From: Puniceicoccaceae bacterium K14
GTDB taxonomy: Bacteria > Verrucomicrobiota > Verrucomicrobiia > Opitutales > Opitutaceae
Direction: 5' to 3'
DNA: 32,015 bases
Assembly (NCBI GenBank): GCA_022538095.1
Contig: JAKYXN010000059.1
Span: 1 to 32,015, forward strand
In this document: positions 1-8,621 of the stretch, one piece after another
Numbering within the stretch: the stretch's first letter is position 1
Layout of the letters: each line of letters opens with the position of its first letter
Position numbers and translations under genes: made by a program
The notes under the pieces: generated by a model
The model's database searches: none
What the model saw: only the letters and a program-made list of their open reading frames with translations
Told to the model about the DNA's origin: nothing

Positions 1-11
1 TTCATACCACC

Positions 12-33
12 GGTAGCCTCGCGAGAGGCTGCC
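12..33. repeat. Perfect-loop hairpin near the window start
   Basis: Two 9-base arms (GGTAGCCTC and GAGGCTGCC) flank a GCGA loop; eight of nine positions pair. There is no T-run on either side, so it is not a standard intrinsic terminator. It lies just outside the attC-like element at 60-297 and may be part of a neighbouring structured element that is cut off by the window edge. Function unknown. Confidence 0.4.
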
Positions 34-59
34 AACTTTCCAACTCAAAATGAAAGAAG

Positions 60-297
60 CTAACCCCAAACTGCCGCGCAGCGGCTTAGTTCAACAAGCC
101 GATGGAGGGGAATTCGAGACAGCCTCCATCCACTTTCGTATCAACGAATACTCGGCTCGCCCCCCCCCTTTCAATGTTAACAGATAGTATAAAAGACACC
201 GGAATGGTGCGCAAATGGCACTGCTCACAATTTTGTACGCGATCTACGCCATCCCGTACTCGTGCATCATTAGCCTATCTTCAGTGGGGCGTTAGCG
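60..297. other. attC-like inverted-repeat element (integron cassette site candidate)
   Basis: The ends are complementary: GCTAACCCC at 60-68 and GGGGCGTTAGC at 286-296, the second with one bulged base. This is the arrangement of the R''/R' ends (AAC...GTT) of integron attC sites. Inside lie a GCCGC-GCA-GCGGC hairpin (73-85) next to CTTAGTTCAA, which resembles the L-box side of known attC sites. There is also a second nested pair, AGATAG (182-187) with CTATCT (275-280), and a CCGGAATGGTGCG/CGCCATCCCG stem with one bulge. The stop codon of the 323-aa gene falls inside the element, as is usual for cassettes. Against it: at about 237 bases it is longer than typical attC sites, and no integrase is in the window. 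A complex terminator is the main alternative. Confidence 0.25.
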
Positions 298-1252
298 TTT
301 CCTCAGTTTCAATCGCAGTATGACAAGGATTAGTTAAGTGGCGTAGCAATTCTTCTGCAGGTTCTTTCAGCTCCGGATCATCTGCAACACGAAGAAGCTC
401 ATACGTTGCATACCCCCACTTCATTACATGGCCATCGTTCCAACTGTTCTTGAGAAAATCTTGCTGCCAAAACTCCGGTTCCGTCCACTTGTGAGCAGCC
501 CGTACTGTCGGTGTCCAACTTGAGTTTTCAGGAGCACTCTTACCGATAGAATCACGAGTAAGGATTATATGAGCCTCTAAACCAAACAAACCTTCGTCGC
601 GAATCGCTCGGTAACCAAGATTATCTAGCTGTATAAGCGAATTTGCCTGAGCCAAAATATGCCCTGTATGGGCAATACTGCCCATTTGTTGGTATAATGG
701 TCCGTGCCCAAGAACTTCTACCAAAACGATACGAGCAATCTCTTGGTTACTCATATCATGATCGAAAACGTTTAGCTTATCGATAAAGAAATCAGTCGGA
801 CGGTGTTCGGGCTCGAGATGTAGCCAATACCGAGGTATGCTATTTTTGTATTTGGAAATTAGCGACATTAGGTGTCGTATATATCCCGTTCTCAAAAAAT
901 CTGGCTCTCTTCGAAGCGCTTCCAGGATAAGGGCAGCGTGGATTGTGTGGTGTCCAAATTCGACCTGACGAAACGACTTGAGATCGTTCAAAAGCTCTTT
1001 AGCTAGAATCGATTCGCTCGTTGTAGAATCATTTTCTGATATCCGGACCGTTGAAAACAAGTCTGGCTTCGACCTGACAATCGCCCCTATCTGCTTTTCG
1101 ATGAGGATCTCGCTTTCCTTGGATACGGAGTGTTTTTCCAAGAAAAGTTCAGTCGCGAGTATGGCTGCTGGGAAATGAGCATCCCACATGTTGTGAATAT
1201 CACATTGGATGTATCCTTCTAGGGCTTTAGCATAGGTAGAATCGGACTTCAC
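281..1252 (-). CDS. Uncharacterised 323-aa helical protein with recurring His motifs
   Basis: I do not recognise the family. The protein is soluble-looking, with no signal peptide or membrane segment. It is predicted mostly helical and has histidines in similar settings spaced along the chain: WDAHFPAAILA near residue 24, GHHTIHAALIL near 103, AHTGHILAQA near 195 and NDGHVMKWGYA near 274. This pattern would fit an alpha-alpha toroid or repeat fold with inward-facing histidines, but that is inference. The start is GTG at 1252; an AT-rich stretch upstream (TATAGT about 20 bases before the start) could be a -10 box. The gene stands alone. Its 3' end runs into an attC-like element, which would suit a captured gene cassette. 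Confidence 0.7.
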   Translation of the reverse strand: MKSDSTYAKALEGYIQCDIHNMWDAHFPAAILATELFLEKHSVSKESEILIEKQIGAIVRSKPDLFSTVRISENDSTTSESILAKELLNDLKSFRQVEFGHHTIHAALILEALRREPDFLRTGYIRHLMSLISKYKNSIPRYWLHLEPEHRPTDFFIDKLNVFDHDMSNQEIARIVLVEVLGHGPLYQQMGSIAHTGHILAQANSLIQLDNLGYRAIRDEGLFGLEAHIILTRDSIGKSAPENSSWTPTVRAAHKWTEPEFWQQDFLKNSWNDGHVMKWGYATYELLRVADDPELKEPAEELLRHLTNPCHTAIETEETLTPH

Positions 1253-1849
1253 TAATTAGAAAACTATACCCAAATCCTAATATATAAAGATTTTTCTTTG
1301 TTTATTAATTAATCCATTTCCAACTAAAGTACAATGGTGTCGCATTTCATCAATTCTGACACGTTCAGAACCTAGGTGCAGAACAGGACAAGCAAAAGGC
1401 CTTAGCTAGCTTCATAAGCTTTTTGCAGGTGGCAAGTTCACCTACGGCTTCGTCCTAATTGCCCTCTGCCTGAATACAGACAGTTCGATATATGATTGAA
1501 CCTCTAGCTTTCGATTCGCTTTTTCGCTGTCCACTCCATTAACGTCTCCGCCAAGTCAACGACTATGCTACGAAATTTATAAGGGCGTTCCGCAGATAGC
1601 AAAGAATTAAGTGTGATCCACGCCTACGTAGTCGGGTCTAGCGACGAAAGTATCTAGTGAAGCGACGCTCGAGGAATTCATTCCTTGATCAAAATTATTT
1701 TACCACTCGCCCTCCCTGTTAACCCTTCTTTAGATTGCTCTTTTTTAAATCTTTCCCTTAACTCTTTTGCTGGATTAGACGATCCAAGTTACAGAGAGTC
1801 CTTCGCGGATTCTTTGAATTATCCTACAGAATAGAAATCACCAACCTAT
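1253..1849. other. About 600 bases without a recognisable gene
   Basis: All frames are broken by stops. The first 80 bases are very AT-rich and probably hold the promoter of the minus-strand gene ending at 281. The rest probably includes the promoter of the DUF151 gene starting at 1850. I see no tRNA, no convincing terminator and no long repeat. It may contain decayed coding sequence, but nothing identifies a parent gene. Confidence 0.5.
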
Positions 1850-2302
1850 ATGAGCTCTAACGTTGTTCAAGTTTCCGTAAAAGGCGTAATGCCAACAGTT
1901 AATGGGTGTGCCGTATTTTTGGGAAATGATGATAAAACCTACGTAATCTATGTCGATCACAGTGTAGGAAACGCGATTTCAATGGCGATGAACGGGGTTA
2001 AGAAAGAGCGCCCTCTTACGCATGACCTTATGTCGAGTATGCTGATAGGCCTAGAAGCGAAACTCAATCGCATCGTCATCAACCATGTAGAAGAGAACAC
2101 TTTCTTTGCACGGGTCTTTCTGGAAATGAATAACGAAGTCGCTCGCAAGATCATCGAACTCGATGCTCGCCCAAGTGATTCCATAGTCCTTTCCTTGCAA
2201 AATGATTGCCCGATCTTCACAGCAAAATCAGTCTTCGATAGCGTCGAAGATATGACACCGATCCTCGAACGCGTGCTAAAGCAACAAAGCGAAGAGGAAT
2301 AA
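1850..2302 (+). CDS. Bifunctional nuclease family protein (DUF151/BFN)
   Basis: The 150-aa product has the layout of the BFN/DUF151 domain (PF02577). It opens with a beta-rich start (VQVSVKGVMPTVNGCAVFLGN), has a central helix-strand part (RPLTHDLMSSML) and the hallmark EVARKIIELDARPSDSIVLSLQN near residues 94-118, where family members carry the conserved ARPSDAIALA-type stretch. Plant members have both DNase and RNase activity; bacterial ones are usually of unknown role. The C-terminus is acidic. The protein has no signal peptide. No Shine-Dalgarno sequence precedes the ATG. It is followed at 70 bases by a secreted TIM-barrel gene on the same strand, with a weak interrupted hairpin (TCTCC...GGAGA enclosing ACGTT-GCAA-AACGT) between them, so co-transcription is uncertain. 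Confidence 0.9.
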   Translation: MSSNVVQVSVKGVMPTVNGCAVFLGNDDKTYVIYVDHSVGNAISMAMNGVKKERPLTHDLMSSMLIGLEAKLNRIVINHVEENTFFARVFLEMNNEVARKIIELDARPSDSIVLSLQNDCPIFTAKSVFDSVEDMTPILERVLKQQSEEE

Positions 2303-2371
2303 GCTAGAGCCCTTTGATCTCCGCTTGTTAACGTTGCAAAACGTGGAGAACTATAAGATAACTAGCGATCT

Positions 2372-3259
2372 ATGGAGCTAGTTTTTAAAGCCAGATCTCA
2401 ACTCATTTGGGTATTTGTTTTAGCCTCCCTTTTCGTTTGTCGCACTAGTTTTGCCAGCGCCCCACAGAAGGAACTCATAGAAGTTGAAGACTACTTCCCT
2501 TGGTGTATCGTTGCGTATGATTCGCTTGAACGTACGCCTACTCAGCGGATAAAAATGATCCAGAAACTAGGATTTCAACGCTATGCATACGACTGGCGAG
2601 ACAGGCACTTAGATGACACTCTTGAAGAGCTTCAATTAGCCACTGAACACGGAATCGAGGTGATCGGCGTATGGCTTTGGCTAAATGCCGAAAGAGATCG
2701 TGCCGGCAAACTAGGGGATGGAAATCAAAGGCTTATCGAGTCAGTCAAAGCGTCAGGTATTCAGACAACTCTTTGGGTGGGACTCAGCCCCAATTTTTTT
2801 GAAGGGCTTACCGATGAACAATCATTCGCAAAAGCAATTGAGCTCATTGATTTCGTATCTAAGAGCGCCGCTAGCATCGGTTGTCGCGTCGCCCTTTACA
2901 ATCACACAGGTTGGTTTGCCAATCCCTACAATCAAATTGAGCTGATCGAAGCTCTGCCAGAACACAAACTCCAAATCGTATACAATTTTCACCACGGGCA
3001 TCAGTGGGTCGATCACTTCGATGAAATCGCGAACGCGATTTCCCCTTACCTAGTCGCAGTCAACTTGAATGGGATGGATAACAACGGGACAAAGATTTCG
3101 CCAATAGGACAAGGCAAGTTCGAATATCAAATGATCGAAAGTCTCATTCACGCAGGTTTCAATGGCCCATGGGGAATAATGGGGCATATGAAAAATACCG
3201 ACGTCAAAGAAGTTCTAATACAAAATCTAAAAGGACTAAAGCAACTTTCTTCGAGGTAA
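2372..3259 (+). CDS. Exported sugar phosphate isomerase/epimerase-like TIM-barrel protein
   Basis: The 295-aa product starts with a signal peptide (hydrophobic core about residues 12-24, likely cut after ASA near residue 30). The rest fits the xylose isomerase-like/AP endonuclease 2 TIM barrel. Visible pieces are YDWRDRHLDDTLEELQLATEHGIEVIGVWLWL (helix-strand), VALYNHTGWF, the VYNFHHGHQWVDHF segment and the closing GFNGPWGIMGHM. In this superfamily such His/Glu/Asp positions bind a divalent metal. Substrate is unknown; exported members are common in Verrucomicrobiota and Planctomycetota, usually tied to sugar catabolism. No Shine-Dalgarno sequence is seen. It converges with the YHS gene across a 219-base spacer with no clear terminator. 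Confidence 0.82.
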   Translation: MELVFKARSQLIWVFVLASLFVCRTSFASAPQKELIEVEDYFPWCIVAYDSLERTPTQRIKMIQKLGFQRYAYDWRDRHLDDTLEELQLATEHGIEVIGVWLWLNAERDRAGKLGDGNQRLIESVKASGIQTTLWVGLSPNFFEGLTDEQSFAKAIELIDFVSKSAASIGCRVALYNHTGWFANPYNQIELIEALPEHKLQIVYNFHHGHQWVDHFDEIANAISPYLVAVNLNGMDNNGTKISPIGQGKFEYQMIESLIHAGFNGPWGIMGHMKNTDVKEVLIQNLKGLKQLSSR

Positions 3260-3478
3260 TTTCCGCGAAATATAATGCAACAGCACGCTAACAAACTTAC
3301 TTATTCACCAAAAAACCTAACACTGTCTCCTAACTCTTCATAATGACTCTAAACGTGCAAATCTGGACAAAATTAACGTAATGCTATTTTGAATATTTAT
3401 TTTCAGAAACAACATGGCCTTAGACTTCTTTCTTGATCAACGGCCTTGGGTATAGAGCGTGTGAAACCTATAGCTTAT

Positions 3479-4024
3479 TTAGAACTTAATGGAGAATAAT
3501 TTGACGTAGTTTTTATTGGCTTTTTCAAAGCTCCTAGAAATATCTTTTTCAAAACGCGCTCGCCTGTTTTCATCATGAAAGAAATAAAGTTTGCCGTCGT
3601 TTATGCGAAACACCTCAGGATCGCCTTTTTCAATTCTCCCCTCTGATAGAGCATATGCACAGCAACCGTTGTACTCCGGAGCATACTTATCGGGAGCTTT
3701 TTCGAATTCGTTCTTATTTGTCTCTGATGAAAACAGCCACGTCTGTCCCTTCCAAACGTAAGTATAATCTCCCTTGCCCAAAATCGCTTTCCCTTCCAAG
3801 TGATAAGCTGCGACATCAAACCCACCGATAGCTATGACTTCTTTAGTCGGCTCAAGAGACTCAGACTTGGTTTCAGCCTTTTCAGCGATTTTGTTTTCGG
3901 CTACTACCGTCTCAATTGTTGATGTTTCAGCCACTGAAAAAGAGCCTGAAAGCACTAATAAAATTACGGTGACGATGAATGAGAATTTGGCATTTCGCCG
4001 CGTATTGTATTTAAAGTTGTTCAT
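3479..4024 (-). CDS. Exported YHS-domain protein
   Basis: The 181-aa product has a signal peptide (TVILLVLSGSFSVAE, cleavage about residue 31), a Glu/Lys/Thr-rich spacer and a YHS domain covering about residues 65-165. Landmarks are AIGGFDVAAYHLEGKAILG, the YTYVWKGQTWLFSSETNKNEF strand-turn region, APEYNGCCAYALSEG and a closing DGKLYFFHDENRRARFEKD. In homologues the cysteine-containing NG-x-CAYA stretch is a likely metal site; here it has two adjacent cysteines. Family members are periplasmic proteins often found near metal homeostasis genes, but no such neighbour is visible. The ATG at 4024 is supported by the signal peptide. A small AAGCAG-TTT-CTGCTT hairpin lies about 20 bases upstream in the leader. 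Confidence 0.85.
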   Translation of the reverse strand: MNNFKYNTRRNAKFSFIVTVILLVLSGSFSVAETSTIETVVAENKIAEKAETKSESLEPTKEVIAIGGFDVAAYHLEGKAILGKGDYTYVWKGQTWLFSSETNKNEFEKAPDKYAPEYNGCCAYALSEGRIEKGDPEVFRINDGKLYFFHDENRRARFEKDISRSFEKANKNYVKLFSIKF

Positions 4025-4328
4025 TAGATTTATTGGGTAGGAAGAAAGCAGTTTCTGCTTATGTTTATTGTGTTATTGGTGCAATCGATTATCGTCTTTT
4101 TTTGATTGAAGGCTAAGGGGTGATTTTGTCGTTTAGGCTGAGGTGTAACTGACGATTTCAAGTCTTACGGTTGCCGCTTTGAGGTGGCAGCGCGAGCTCA
4201 AACGACCGAGACGAAAAACCACTCTAAGTAGAGTCAGTAAGCATATTGATTTTGGTTTATTAGCTTTTATTAAAAAATGGTTGATTATTGCAGATAACTC
4301 GAACGATTGAATACAGTTATTATCGAAT
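4025..4328. other. AT-rich intergenic region between two minus-strand genes
   Basis: No reading frame here looks like a gene. The side next to 4024 probably holds the YHS gene's promoter and leader (small AAGCAG/CTGCTT hairpin at about 4045-4059). The side next to 4329 is the 3' end of the thioesterase transcript. It has A/T-rich runs but no clean stem followed by a T-run. Confidence 0.4.
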
Positions 4329-4814
4329 CTACTTTATCAATACATCGAGCTCCTTTTGATTTATGCAGCGCAAGTCCATTATTCGAATAGCATATTTTTC
4401 CATTGCAATATCGGCTTCATCCTCAGCTTGCCATTGCGGGACTTCGACTGGCTTGCCACCCTCGTCTAAAGCGACAAAGACCATGATACAGTGAATCGAC
4501 TTTGAAAATTCACACTGCTTGGGATTACATGAGTTGAGCGTCACCCCTATGTGCATGCTAGTTCGCCCCGTATGAATGATTTTTGCATCCACCTCTACGA
4601 GGTCGCCCACGAGAATAGGATTATGAAAATTGATGTCGCCAACAAAGGCAGTCACACAATATCGCCCGCTCCACCCGGTTGAACAAAGATACCCTGCCTG
4701 ATCCAGCCATTTCATTGCGGAACCACCATGAACCTTGCCTCCAAAATTCACGTCTGTCGGTTGGGCAAGAAACCGCAATGTTATCTCTCTTTTTCCTTCG
4801 GAGGCCAAACTCAT
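4329..4814 (-). CDS. Acyl-CoA thioesterase, hotdog fold (YciA/BACH type)
   Basis: The 161-aa product has a single hotdog domain. The start of the domain reads PTDVNFGGKVHGGSAMKWLD (residues 19-38), matching the NxxGxxxGGxxMxxxD helix signature of the acyl-CoA thioesterase family. A strand INFHNPILVGDLVEVDAKI and HTGRTSMHIGVTLNS follow, as in YciA and the cytosolic brain-type enzymes. It should hydrolyse acyl-CoA to free acid plus CoA in the cytosol; chain length cannot be read from sequence. D38 sits where the family has its conserved acidic residue. Length is normal for a single-domain member. It stands alone, and the ATG at 4814 has no Shine-Dalgarno sequence. Confidence 0.9.
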   Translation of the reverse strand: MSLASEGKREITLRFLAQPTDVNFGGKVHGGSAMKWLDQAGYLCSTGWSGRYCVTAFVGDINFHNPILVGDLVEVDAKIIHTGRTSMHIGVTLNSCNPKQCEFSKSIHCIMVFVALDEGGKPVEVPQWQAEDEADIAMEKYAIRIMDLRCINQKELDVLIK

Positions 4815-5119
4815 ATACAGTATAAGCGTTTAATGACTCCATTTGATTTCTATTTAAATCTCGTTACCACTAAAATTGCTGCCGGCAACAATAACCCAAA
4901 GGATTCAAAGTCTCTGAAAACGACATCTGTACTTCGTTTTTCATGGGTTAGACAAAGACACCGTGAAAAAGCCAACAAGGCTCTCTTTAAAGGGAGAGTT
5001 CCTATTCGGCGAGAAGACAACACGCAGAACCCCGTAGCCTCATATTCAAAAGAAGAGGAATTATTAGGCGAATAAGCGAATTTCTTAGGCTGAGTAAAAA
5101 TTGAAGCGAGTATGGTCTT
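4815..5119. other. Intergenic region upstream of the thioesterase gene
   Basis: It probably contains the thioesterase promoter (AT-rich next to 4815). A near-palindrome CTCTCTTTAAAGGGAGAG lies at about 4980-4997, and a short TGCCGGCA stem at about 4879-4886. An open plus-strand frame crosses the region but begins inside the thioesterase and has no family resemblance. I see no RNA gene. Confidence 0.4.
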
Positions 5120-5305
5120 TCAAATAGCTGAAGACAAATACAGTCGAATACTCTCGTGCATTGCTAGAGTTTCTACAATTTGCTTAGACACACCTTGAAA
5201 GTTCTTTTTGTCGAGCGAGTGCAAAGCCCTCCCCCTTCTTCTATACCAGGCAGCCATTGTGAGAAATGCCCTATCCCGGTACATCCTCTTACGCTCTTCA
5301 AGCAT
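5120..5305 (-). CDS. Small basic 61-aa protein overlapping the EEP gene
   Basis: The ATG overlaps the last 8 bases of the endonuclease/phosphatase gene in another frame, a layout typical of translational coupling. The product is rich in Arg in its first half (MLEERKRMYRDRAF, YRRRGRAL), with an amphipathic C-terminal half (VSKQIVETLAMHESIRLYL). No known domain is recognised. The overlap and lack of other coding sequence make it a reasonable small gene, but it could be chance. Confidence 0.4.
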   Translation of the reverse strand: MLEERKRMYRDRAFLTMAAWYRRRGRALHSLDKKNFQGVSKQIVETLAMHESIRLYLSSAI

Positions 5306-6293
5306 CTAAGTCTGTAAACTCAGCCACAAAGGGTGCGTGATCTGATTCTGGATACTTATTATCGAAGGTAAATGGCAGGCTCTCATCGTGCAGGTTTTCA
5401 TTAAAAATGGCGGCCTTGCGAAAGTAACTTAGTAGAGACTGTGAAAGCATCATGTGATCGAGTAAGTTTCCTTCACCGTGATGAAGATGACTGTAACGCA
5501 CTGACTCCGGAATACCTTTACTACACGGAACCAATACTGTGTGACGTAATTCTGGATTATTCGTATTTTCTACGCGCCCGCAAATCGCTTCGACAGGAAC
5601 CTCACCTGGTTCAGAGTTAAAATCACCGCATACAACGACTCTAGCTTCGGGTTCGTTAGCAAAGATTTCATCGAGCAGGACTCGTGTTTCCAACGCTTGC
5701 CCTACTCGTTTGAGAGAAGACAGAAAGTAGCCTTCGGCCCAACCTGCTGCGCTTTTCCATTCGAAACCGTCTTTTTGACCTTTGATATTGGAGGACAGAC
5801 GCGATTTGAGATGAAGATTGATGAGGTGAAGTGGTTGATTATTTCCCGTATCCACAGTTACATGCTGAATCGGACGCTCCCAGCCTATGTCCTTTGCTTC
5901 GCCCTCTATAGGCTTGGCGGTTACCTTGCGGTATTTAAGGTCTTCGATTTTATCGTTGCGGTATTGTTTTTGAGAGACGATTGGAAAACGAGATAACACG
6001 ACTAGGTTTCGTTTGTCGTAGGCAACATTGTCACTCGTCACTGTGTGTGCTCGCTTATAGGATTCGTAACGAGTCCCGGCAATAACGGCATCCAAAGCAG
6101 ACAAACTGCGTTTCGGATTATCTAACGTGTGTTCAGGCAACTCCTGACCGTGAACTTCCTGCAAACATAGAATATCTGCATCAATTCGTTTCAGTGCATG
6201 CTGTAGCGTCGGCACACGATCCGCCAAAGAGGGGTTTCTATCGTCCGAGGCTTCGTCTAGGTTCTCGATGTTAAAAGTCGCAATTCTGAGCAT
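5298..6293 (-). CDS. Endonuclease/exonuclease/phosphatase family protein
   Basis: The 331-aa product shows the EEP fold signature from end to end. It has RIATFNIENL at residues 3-12 (catalytic Asn), ADILCLQEVHG near 39-49 (metal-binding Glu), HLINLHLKSR in the middle, VVCGDFNSEPGE near 220 (Asp/Asn pair) and YPESDHAPFVAEF at the end (Asp-His). It therefore should cut phosphodiester or phosphate-ester bonds with Mg2+; the substrate is not evident. No signal peptide is present, so it acts in the cytosol. A Shine-Dalgarno-like AAGGA lies 8 bases before the ATG, one of the few seen in this window. It may be co-transcribed with the small overlapping gene downstream. Confidence 0.9.
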   Translation of the reverse strand: MLRIATFNIENLDEASDDRNPSLADRVPTLQHALKRIDADILCLQEVHGQELPEHTLDNPKRSLSALDAVIAGTRYESYKRAHTVTSDNVAYDKRNLVVLSRFPIVSQKQYRNDKIEDLKYRKVTAKPIEGEAKDIGWERPIQHVTVDTGNNQPLHLINLHLKSRLSSNIKGQKDGFEWKSAAGWAEGYFLSSLKRVGQALETRVLLDEIFANEPEARVVVCGDFNSEPGEVPVEAICGRVENTNNPELRHTVLVPCSKGIPESVRYSHLHHGEGNLLDHMMLSQSLLSYFRKAAIFNENLHDESLPFTFDNKYPESDHAPFVAEFTDLDA

Positions 6294-6400
6294 AGTGGAT
6301 TTCCTTTTGAGTGTTCATGGTAACAGAGCTCAAAAGCTATCAGAAAAGATTCTTTTTTTGAAGGAATTGTTTGTTAACAAACGGTGACTCTTAAATTTAC

Positions 6401-6438
6401 AAAACAAAAAAGCGAGGGACCGAATCGGCTCCCTCGCT
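6401..6438 (-). terminator. Intrinsic terminator after leuD
   Basis: Read on the minus strand, a 9-bp perfect stem AGCGAGGGA/TCCCTCGCT with a 10-base loop is followed directly by TTTTTTG. It lies about 30 bases past the leuD stop and closes the leuCD transcript. Confidence 0.88.
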
Positions 6439-6470
6439 TAGAAAGATTTAGTACGCTATCTGCGTAACCC

Positions 6471-7073
6471 TTATTTGGTTACGTAAACGAGCGCTTCAGC
6501 AACTTTTGCGATTTCGTCGGCAGCTTCCTTCAGTTCGCCAATCGTATCCCACTTGCCTTCGGTTAATGCAAAGCGAGCTGTGTCGCGCACGACTGCAGTG
6601 ATTTCCTTGCCGCCGTAAGTGATTTGCTCATTGGTCACGTCAAGTGCGATCTCGATAGATGGATCTGCTTCGACTGCTGCTGCAATTGCTGCGATATCCT
6701 CTTTCGCTGCGATGAAACAAGGGATGCCCAAGTTCACGCAATTGCCAAAGAAAATTTCCGCGTAGCTTTCCGCAATAATTCCGCGAAAACCGTAACGATA
6801 GATCGCTTGCGGCGCGTGCTCACGTGAACTTCCACATCCAAAGTTCGCTCCAGAGAGAAGGATTGAAGCATTCTTGAAACGCTCTTCGTTTAGTGGGTGC
6901 TCTTTGTCTGCTCCCTCCTCTGTTTTACGTACATCGTAGAAAAGATACTCGCCCAATCCATCGAAAGTAACGCACTTCATGAAACGAGCTGGGATGATGC
7001 GGTCTGTATCGATTTCGTCGCCTGCAACGTAAACGCCTTGGCCTTTAACTTCTGTAATTTTTGCTAATGACAT
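6471..7073 (-). CDS. leuD: 3-isopropylmalate dehydratase small subunit
   Basis: The 200-aa product has the usual LeuD length. Diagnostic segments are GDEIDTDRIIPARFMK (residues 18-33), the swivelling-domain signature LLSGANFGCGSSREHAP (about 72-88) and GIIAESYAEIFFGNCVNLGIP. With LeuC it converts 2-isopropylmalate to 3-isopropylmalate in leucine synthesis. It lies 23 bases downstream of leuC on the same strand and ends shortly before a strong terminator. An AGGAG about 13 bases before the ATG gives a plausible ribosome site within the operon. Confidence 0.96.
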   Translation of the reverse strand: MSLAKITEVKGQGVYVAGDEIDTDRIIPARFMKCVTFDGLGEYLFYDVRKTEEGADKEHPLNEERFKNASILLSGANFGCGSSREHAPQAIYRYGFRGIIAESYAEIFFGNCVNLGIPCFIAAKEDIAAIAAAVEADPSIEIALDVTNEQITYGGKEITAVVRDTARFALTEGKWDTIGELKEAADEIAKVAEALVYVTK

Positions 7074-7096
7074 TTCTTAAAGTCTCCTAATTGAAT

Positions 7097-8521
7097 TTAA
7101 GCTTCTACAAGCTGGTTGATACCGAATACTTCACGCGAATCTGAGATTTCTCCCTTGATCGCAGCGGCTGCCACCATCACTGGACTCATCAATACCGTAC
7201 GACCTGTGGGACTGCCTTGGCGGCCCTTGAAGTTACGATTACTCGAGCTTGCGCTCAATTGATCGCCGATAAGTTTATCTGGATTCATCGCCAAACACAT
7301 AGAGCAACCCGCTTCACGCCATTCGAATCCTGCATCATTGAAAACCTTATCAAGTCCCTTGGCTTTGCAGATTCCATCAACAACCTGTGAACCAGGAACA
7401 ACAATCGCCTTAACACCTGGAGCGACCTTGAGGCCCTTAACGTACTTTGCAGCTTCTTCGAAGTCGGACAAACGTCCATTGGTGCAAGAACCGATAAAAC
7501 AGACGTCTACCTTGGTACCCTTGATAGGTGAACCCGCTGGGAGCTTCATGTATTCAAGAGCTTCTGCAACGTTGGCTTTTTCCTCTTCTGGGGATTCCTC
7601 AACAGTTGGAACGTTTTCGCTAATTGTGATCGCTTGGCCAGGATTGATTCCCCAAGTAACGGTTGGCTCGATATCGGCCCCGTCGATTTCTACGACATCG
7701 TCGTATTCGCAATCTGGATCACTCGCAAATGACTTCCAACGCTCAATAGCTGCGTCCCACTCCGCACCCTTCGGAGAGTAAGGGCGCCCTTCCAAGTAAT
7801 CGAAAGTCTTTTGGTCTGGGTTCACATAGCCTGCGCGAGCGCCACCTTCGATAGACATGTTACAAACAGTCATACGCTCTTCCATTGTCATGTCGTCAAA
7901 AACTTGGCCGGCGTACTCGTAAGCATATCCAGTTCCGCCGTTCACGCCCAACTTGCGAATAATGTGAAGAGCTACATCCTTAGCATAAACGCCTGGCTGA
8001 AGTTTCCCGTTCACCTTTACTTGGCGAACTTTGAGCTTCGTCATGGACATTGTTTGCGTCGCCAACAAATCTCGGATTTGAGTAGTGCCGATTCCGAAAG
8101 CAATCGCGCCAAAGGCTCCGTGAGTTGAAGTATGCGAGTCGCCACAAGCGATCGTAGAACCAGGCTGTGTGATACCTTGCTCAGGCCCAACAACGTGCAC
8201 GATACCTTGCTTGCCAGTTGGCAAATCAAAGAAGGTTACGTCGAACTCAGCGCAGTTTTTGCGAAGCTCTTGGATCATTGCATCCGCCAATGGATCGGCA
8301 AATGGCTCAACGCGCTGGTCTGTTGGAACGATGTGGTCAACCGTTGCAAATGTACGATGCGGGTAAGCGACTTTGAGACCCAGGTCGCGCAACATGCCAA
8401 ACGCTTGTGGGCTGGTCACCTCGTGGATGAGGTGAGTGCCGATCAACAATTGGGTCTGACCGTTCGACATAGAGCGAACTGTGTGGGCATCCCATACTTT
8501 TTCGAATAGTGATTTTGCCAT
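7097..8521 (-). CDS. leuC: 3-isopropylmalate dehydratase large subunit
   Basis: The 474-aa product matches full-length LeuC of the aconitase superfamily. It shows [17 protein letters not shown] (about residues 128-144), the Fe-S ligand segments [15 protein letters not shown] and [13 protein letters not shown] (about 343 and 405-420, giving the three cluster cysteines) and [12 protein letters not shown] near the end. It binds a 4Fe-4S cluster and pairs with LeuD. The two genes form a short operon without leuA or leuB in the window. No leader peptide with leucine codons is obvious in the 100 bases upstream, so attenuation by leucine cannot be claimed. No Shine-Dalgarno sequence is seen before the ATG. 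Confidence 0.97.
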   Translation of the reverse strand: MAKSLFEKVWDAHTVRSMSNGQTQLLIGTHLIHEVTSPQAFGMLRDLGLKVAYPHRTFATVDHIVPTDQRVEPFADPLADAMIQELRKNCAEFDVTFFDLPTGKQGIVHVVGPEQGITQPGSTIACGDSHTSTHGAFGAIAFGIGTTQIRDLLATQTMSMTKLKVRQVKVNGKLQPGVYAKDVALHIIRKLGVNGGTGYAYEYAGQVFDDMTMEERMTVCNMSIEGGARAGYVNPDQKTFDYLEGRPYSPKGAEWDAAIERWKSFASDPDCEYDDVVEIDGADIEPTVTWGINPGQAITISENVPTVEESPEEEKANVAEALEYMKLPAGSPIKGTKVDVCFIGSCTNGRLSDFEEAAKYVKGLKVAPGVKAIVVPGSQVVDGICKAKGLDKVFNDAGFEWREAGCSMCLAMNPDKLIGDQLSASSSNRNFKGRQGSPTGRTVLMSPVMVAAAAIKGEISDSREVFGINQLVEA

Positions 8522-8621
8522 AGTTTCGGAAATTAAATGGTTCTTAATTTTGAGGGGCAGAATTTGAAACTAGCCGGCTTCCCGTGCAATGAGAAACCGT
8601 TAGAAAATCACTTGTCCCTCA

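Noticed and set aside
160-168. Nine-C homopolymer near the start of the window
   Set aside because: It lies outside any gene and has no partner structure beyond the attC-like element; a slippage role is unsupported.
4728-5075. 115-aa plus-strand open frame
   Set aside because: It begins inside the thioesterase gene on the opposite strand and has a basic, low-complexity product without domain features.
7338-8509. Long plus-strand frames opposite leuC
   Set aside because: They are shadows of the strongly coding leuC sequence; the minus-strand product is unambiguous.
8522-8621. Leucine attenuator or T-box upstream of leuC
   Set aside because: No short reading frame with leucine codons, no T-box consensus and no terminator/antiterminator pair are visible in the 100-base gap.
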